Below, piece after piece: positions 7,001 through 8,108 of a DNA stretch of 8,108 nucleotides. The stretch spans positions 1 to 8,108 of the forward strand of contig JAJYOO010000086.1 in assembly GCA_021796155.1 (NCBI GenBank). Direction: 5' to 3'. The DNA is from Chloroflexota bacterium (GTDB lineage: Bacteria > Chloroflexota > Anaerolineae > Anaerolineales > Villigracilaceae). Under the pieces are notes generated by a model. It was given only the letters and a program-made list of their open reading frames with translations. It made no database searches and was not told where the DNA came from. Position 1 is the first letter of the stretch, and each line of letters begins with the position of its first letter. A program made the translations under genes and the position numbers.

Positions 7001-7326
7001 CGCCGCTCTGGGTTCGCGCTGATGGACAGGTCGAGAAATTGACGCGCACCGGTATCGCGCTTGGCGTTGTGGAATTAGGTGCCATTTCGCAACGGACGAT
7101 TCAACTTGCATCCGGTGAGAGTCTTTTGCTTTACACCGACGGATTGACTGAAGCGTTCTCATCGAATGGCGAAATGTTTGGCGAGGCGCGTTTGCTGGCT
7201 GCACTTCAATGCAAAACTGCCTCGGCCGAAGCTTTGTTGGATGACGTCGAGACGCGCCTGAATGAATTTATCGGAGCCGAACCCGCATCCGATGATTTAA
7301 CGATGCTCGTCCTTCGCCGAAAATAA
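4072..7326 (+). CDS. Multi-GAF SpoIIE/PP2C serine phosphatase (RsbU-like)
   Basis: This is a 1084-residue cytoplasmic protein. It appears to hold five GAF-type domains in series: about 22-155 (divergent and short), 161-322, 330-491, 497-658 and 664-840. A charged coiled coil follows (about 828-865), then a SpoIIE/PP2C phosphatase domain (about 870-1084). Metal-binding motifs are present: GGDFYDV (Asp886 and Asp889), DVADKG (Asp904), YTDGLTEA (Asp1023) and SDDLTML (Asp1074 and Asp1075). The enzyme should remove phosphate from the STAS protein, with the GAF array sensing signals and the coiled coil passing them on. ATG 4072 follows the anti-sigma stop by one base, with GGAAGG inside that gene as ribosome-binding site, so translation is probably coupled. 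GAF2 and GAF3 are clear internal duplicates (RVLGVLDIQSD in both). No membrane segment is seen. The ligands are unknown. Confidence 0.94.
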   Translation: MSAANRSPDFSDWREIASLGEQLVSTTSLIAQRDRIVSMTSRLMAGRVDVWLHENLFRLPDWDSKRQFPLRPPLEGMQRVVKTRKPFSRRVGKKSNSKRTFAAVPIEDQGFLLGALQVTRSRGPNFEKEELELLESIASIVAVGLYASHRVEVERFRLGQLNLVREVSAQIANVLDINVLARRVTELIQKTFHYYYVGIFTLRPGSTRLRFRASSSVPHKGRKDNILGFEVEVGQGLIGEVASTGGRIVASDVRADPRYRYIERLPETRSEVVIPLKLEDRVLGVLDIQSDHINAFHPNDLMLLQALADNIARAVESTRLYNDVQRRAEQLALVAEVSKSVTSTLDLNQLMDEAAGLIHERFNYPYVHLFTVHPNRRLIEYEAGSGKKSQSLEGYSISLDESKGIIPWVAREGKAVLANDISQDPRYHPSQLPPKNTRSELAVPLMFGERVLGVLDIQSDRLNAFTEDDLILFEAVGGTIASAIRNADLYRSEQWRRQVADSLREVAGLLSEYVGVDEALEMILTELERNLPVDVSAIWLLDDGELYLAAVHGGDAEIIEQIRLSSPEADISLTQVMLANEPVIRKSSDPIGPSALAAGFDKSYSALAAPLRVSDQPVGVISLAHHQPGRYGHEAQAMSATFASYAAVAIENARLYDSAQEQAYASAALLQVAQAVVSLSDLDETLGTIIRILPILVGVERAALYLWDSSREIFIPKEEFGLDDAAKESIWNREFAPDEFHMLDAARKQGQTVVRALKGKASPGKWLKFHPTLQTDEALRASNRLLIGVPLQIKSDLFGILLVEEAKGGRRFRSRRLEIINGIAQQAALAIQNDRLQQEMVEREHLETEVQLARQIQQTLIPEQLPERVEWELAARWKTARQVGGDFYDVIELPNHKLGLFIADVADKGMPAALFMALTRTLVRAAVIENPSPADALQRVNELLIPDTRQGMFVTAAYAVLNENTGEVTYANAGHNPPLWVRADGQVEKLTRTGIALGVVELGAISQRTIQLASGESLLLYTDGLTEAFSSNGEMFGEARLLAALQCKTASAEALLDDVETRLNEFIGAEPASDDLTMLVLRRK

Positions 7327-7352
7327 TTTGCAGACGTTGTACTTGAAGAGTA

Positions 7353-7400
7353 TTTCGCTGATTAGAAAATAAAATCTGCGAAAACTGTGGGTCGTTTTTT
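7353..7400 (+). terminator. Weak candidate terminator after the phosphatase gene
   Basis: TTTCGC (7353-7358) and GCGAAA (7378-7383) could form a 6 bp stem around a 19-base AT-rich loop, and a run of six T lies at 7395-7400. The stem is short, the loop large and the T-run displaced by 11 bases, so this is a poor match to an intrinsic terminator. It is listed because nothing better is seen in the gap between the operon and the next gene. Confidence 0.2.
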
Positions 7401-7403
7401 GAA

Positions 7404-7433
7404 TTTACAAAATTTTTACATCCCCACCATATT
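7404..7433 (+). promoter_or_regulatory. Weak candidate promoter for the secreted protein gene
   Basis: TTTACA (7404-7409) and CATATT (7428-7433) are 18 bases apart and match sigma-70-type elements at five of six and four of six positions. A second TTTACA lies at 7415-7420 but lacks a -10 at the right distance. The region is AT-rich compared with its surroundings, which suits a promoter. The match is weak, and another sigma factor's site could be present unrecognised. Confidence 0.25.
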
Positions 7434-7488
7434 GTCATAACCGACCAATTCTAAAATCGTCGTTGTAAGTCGAACAAAGGAGGTTCGA

Positions 7489-8067
7489 ATGTCAACGATA
7501 ACAATGTGGTTCAGAAAGACTTTATTGGTGGGGCTTGTGGCCGCACTCGGATTGGTTTCCGTTCCGCTTGCCAACGCGTACGCGCTGGGAACGCTTGATC
7601 CCGGAACGCCGACTGCGCCGAGTCAAACAATCTCACCAACCGACCGGCTTCAACAAATATTTTCGCGGGAACAGGTTATTTATGGCAAGCTTGGCAAACT
7701 GTTTGACAATGCCAACACGCGCATCTCAAAACTTCAGGATCTGATCAACAAGGCTAAAGCCAATGGCAAGGATGTGACCGCTTTGCAGTCTGCATTGGAT
7801 GCGTTCAGCAGCGCCGTCACGCAGGCTCAGTCCATTTACAACGACGCGCAAAGCCTGATCAATTCTCATCCCGGTTTTGACGCATCCGGCAACGTTGTAG
7901 ATCGCGCCACGGCTCTTCAAACAGTCAAGGATTTACACAGCAAATTGAAGGATATTCGCCAAACGGTGATATCTCCACTTAAGGCATTGCGCCAGGCGAT
8001 CAAAACCTACCGCGAAGCCAATTCACCAAATGCCGTAACTCCGACTCCAGCACAAAGCGGCGGTTAA
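7489..8067 (+). CDS. Secreted helical protein of unknown function
   Basis: I do not recognise this 192-residue protein. It begins with a clear Sec signal peptide: positive residues at 9-10, a hydrophobic core at about 11-25, and an ANA site giving likely cleavage after Ala30. The mature part has a Thr/Pro/Ser-rich N-terminal tail (about 33-50), a long helical body (about 51-175) with heptad-like spacing of Leu, Ile and Ala, and a Pro/Thr/Ser-rich C-terminus (TPTPAQSGG). It has no cysteine, no tryptophan and no recognisable catalytic motif, so a structural or binding role outside the membrane is more likely than an enzyme. It has no lipobox, sortase signal or C-terminal membrane anchor, so it is probably released or loosely wall-associated. 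AAAGGAGG (7476-7483) lies 5 bases before the ATG, a very strong ribosome-binding site that suggests high expression. A 162-base gap separates it from the operon upstream, and a hairpin follows. Confidence 0.88.
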   Translation: MSTITMWFRKTLLVGLVAALGLVSVPLANAYALGTLDPGTPTAPSQTISPTDRLQQIFSREQVIYGKLGKLFDNANTRISKLQDLINKAKANGKDVTALQSALDAFSSAVTQAQSIYNDAQSLINSHPGFDASGNVVDRATALQTVKDLHSKLKDIRQTVISPLKALRQAIKTYREANSPNAVTPTPAQSGG

Positions 8068-8088
8068 TCCACTTGAACCAGTTCAGAG

Positions 8089-8108
8089 ACACGGCGACGA
8101 AGCCGTGT
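8089..8108 (+). terminator. Probable terminator hairpin, cut by window edge
   Basis: ACACGGC (8089-8095) and GCCGTGT (8102-8108) form a perfect 7 bp GC-rich stem with a 6-base loop, starting 21 bases after the stop of the secreted protein gene. The stem reaches the last base of the window, so it may be longer, and the T-run expected of an intrinsic terminator cannot be seen. Confidence 0.55.

Noticed and set aside
1..8108. tRNA, rRNA, CRISPR, insertion sequence or phage signatures
   Set aside because: I saw no tRNA-like cloverleaf, rRNA motif, regularly spaced repeats, transposase or terminal inverted repeats. The repeated protein motifs reflect paralogous GAF and HisKA domains.

Overview
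The window is bacterial chromosomal DNA of roughly balanced base composition. It carries two divergently transcribed signalling units and one secreted protein gene. The long chains of GAF domains, six-pass membrane histidine kinases and a GAF-SpoIIE phosphatase beside an RsbW-like and an RsbV-like protein suggest a Chloroflexota bacterium, perhaps of the Anaerolineae. That placement is inferred from gene style only; no marker gene is present.

Left half (1-3135, minus strand): two tandem membrane histidine kinases are read leftwards. The first gene of the pair (1792-3135) is complete, with six predicted membrane segments followed by HisKA and HATPase domains. The second starts 15 bases later at 1777 and runs off the left edge. 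It has six membrane segments, a PAS domain, a GAF domain and the HisKA helix pair, and its ATPase domain must lie outside the window. Their HisKA regions are nearly the same sequence, so the genes are paralogous. No response regulator is visible.

Centre (3136-3252): a compact divergent control region. Each strand has an extended -10 element (TGnTATAAT or TGnTATACT), placed so that each promoter's -35 position overlaps the other's -10. On the minus strand the predicted transcript also carries a strong Shine-Dalgarno in front of a 7-codon reading frame whose stop overlaps the kinase start codon.

Right half (3253-7326, plus strand): a three-gene partner-switching operon encodes a STAS anti-anti-sigma protein, an RsbW/SpoIIAB-like ATP-binding kinase (anti-sigma) and a 1084-residue phosphatase with five GAF-type domains ahead of a SpoIIE/PP2C catalytic domain. 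In known systems of this kind, the kinase inactivates the STAS protein by serine phosphorylation, the phosphatase reverses this in response to a signal, and unphosphorylated STAS protein releases the kinase's client. No sigma factor gene lies in the window, so the client is unknown. A strong hairpin sits between the STAS and kinase genes and buries the only good ribosome-binding site in that gap.

Right edge (7327-8108): after a 162-base AT-rich gap, a gene with a strong ribosome-binding site encodes a secreted, mostly helical 192-residue protein of unknown function. A hairpin at the very end of the window is probably its terminator. No tRNA, rRNA, CRISPR array or mobile element was seen.
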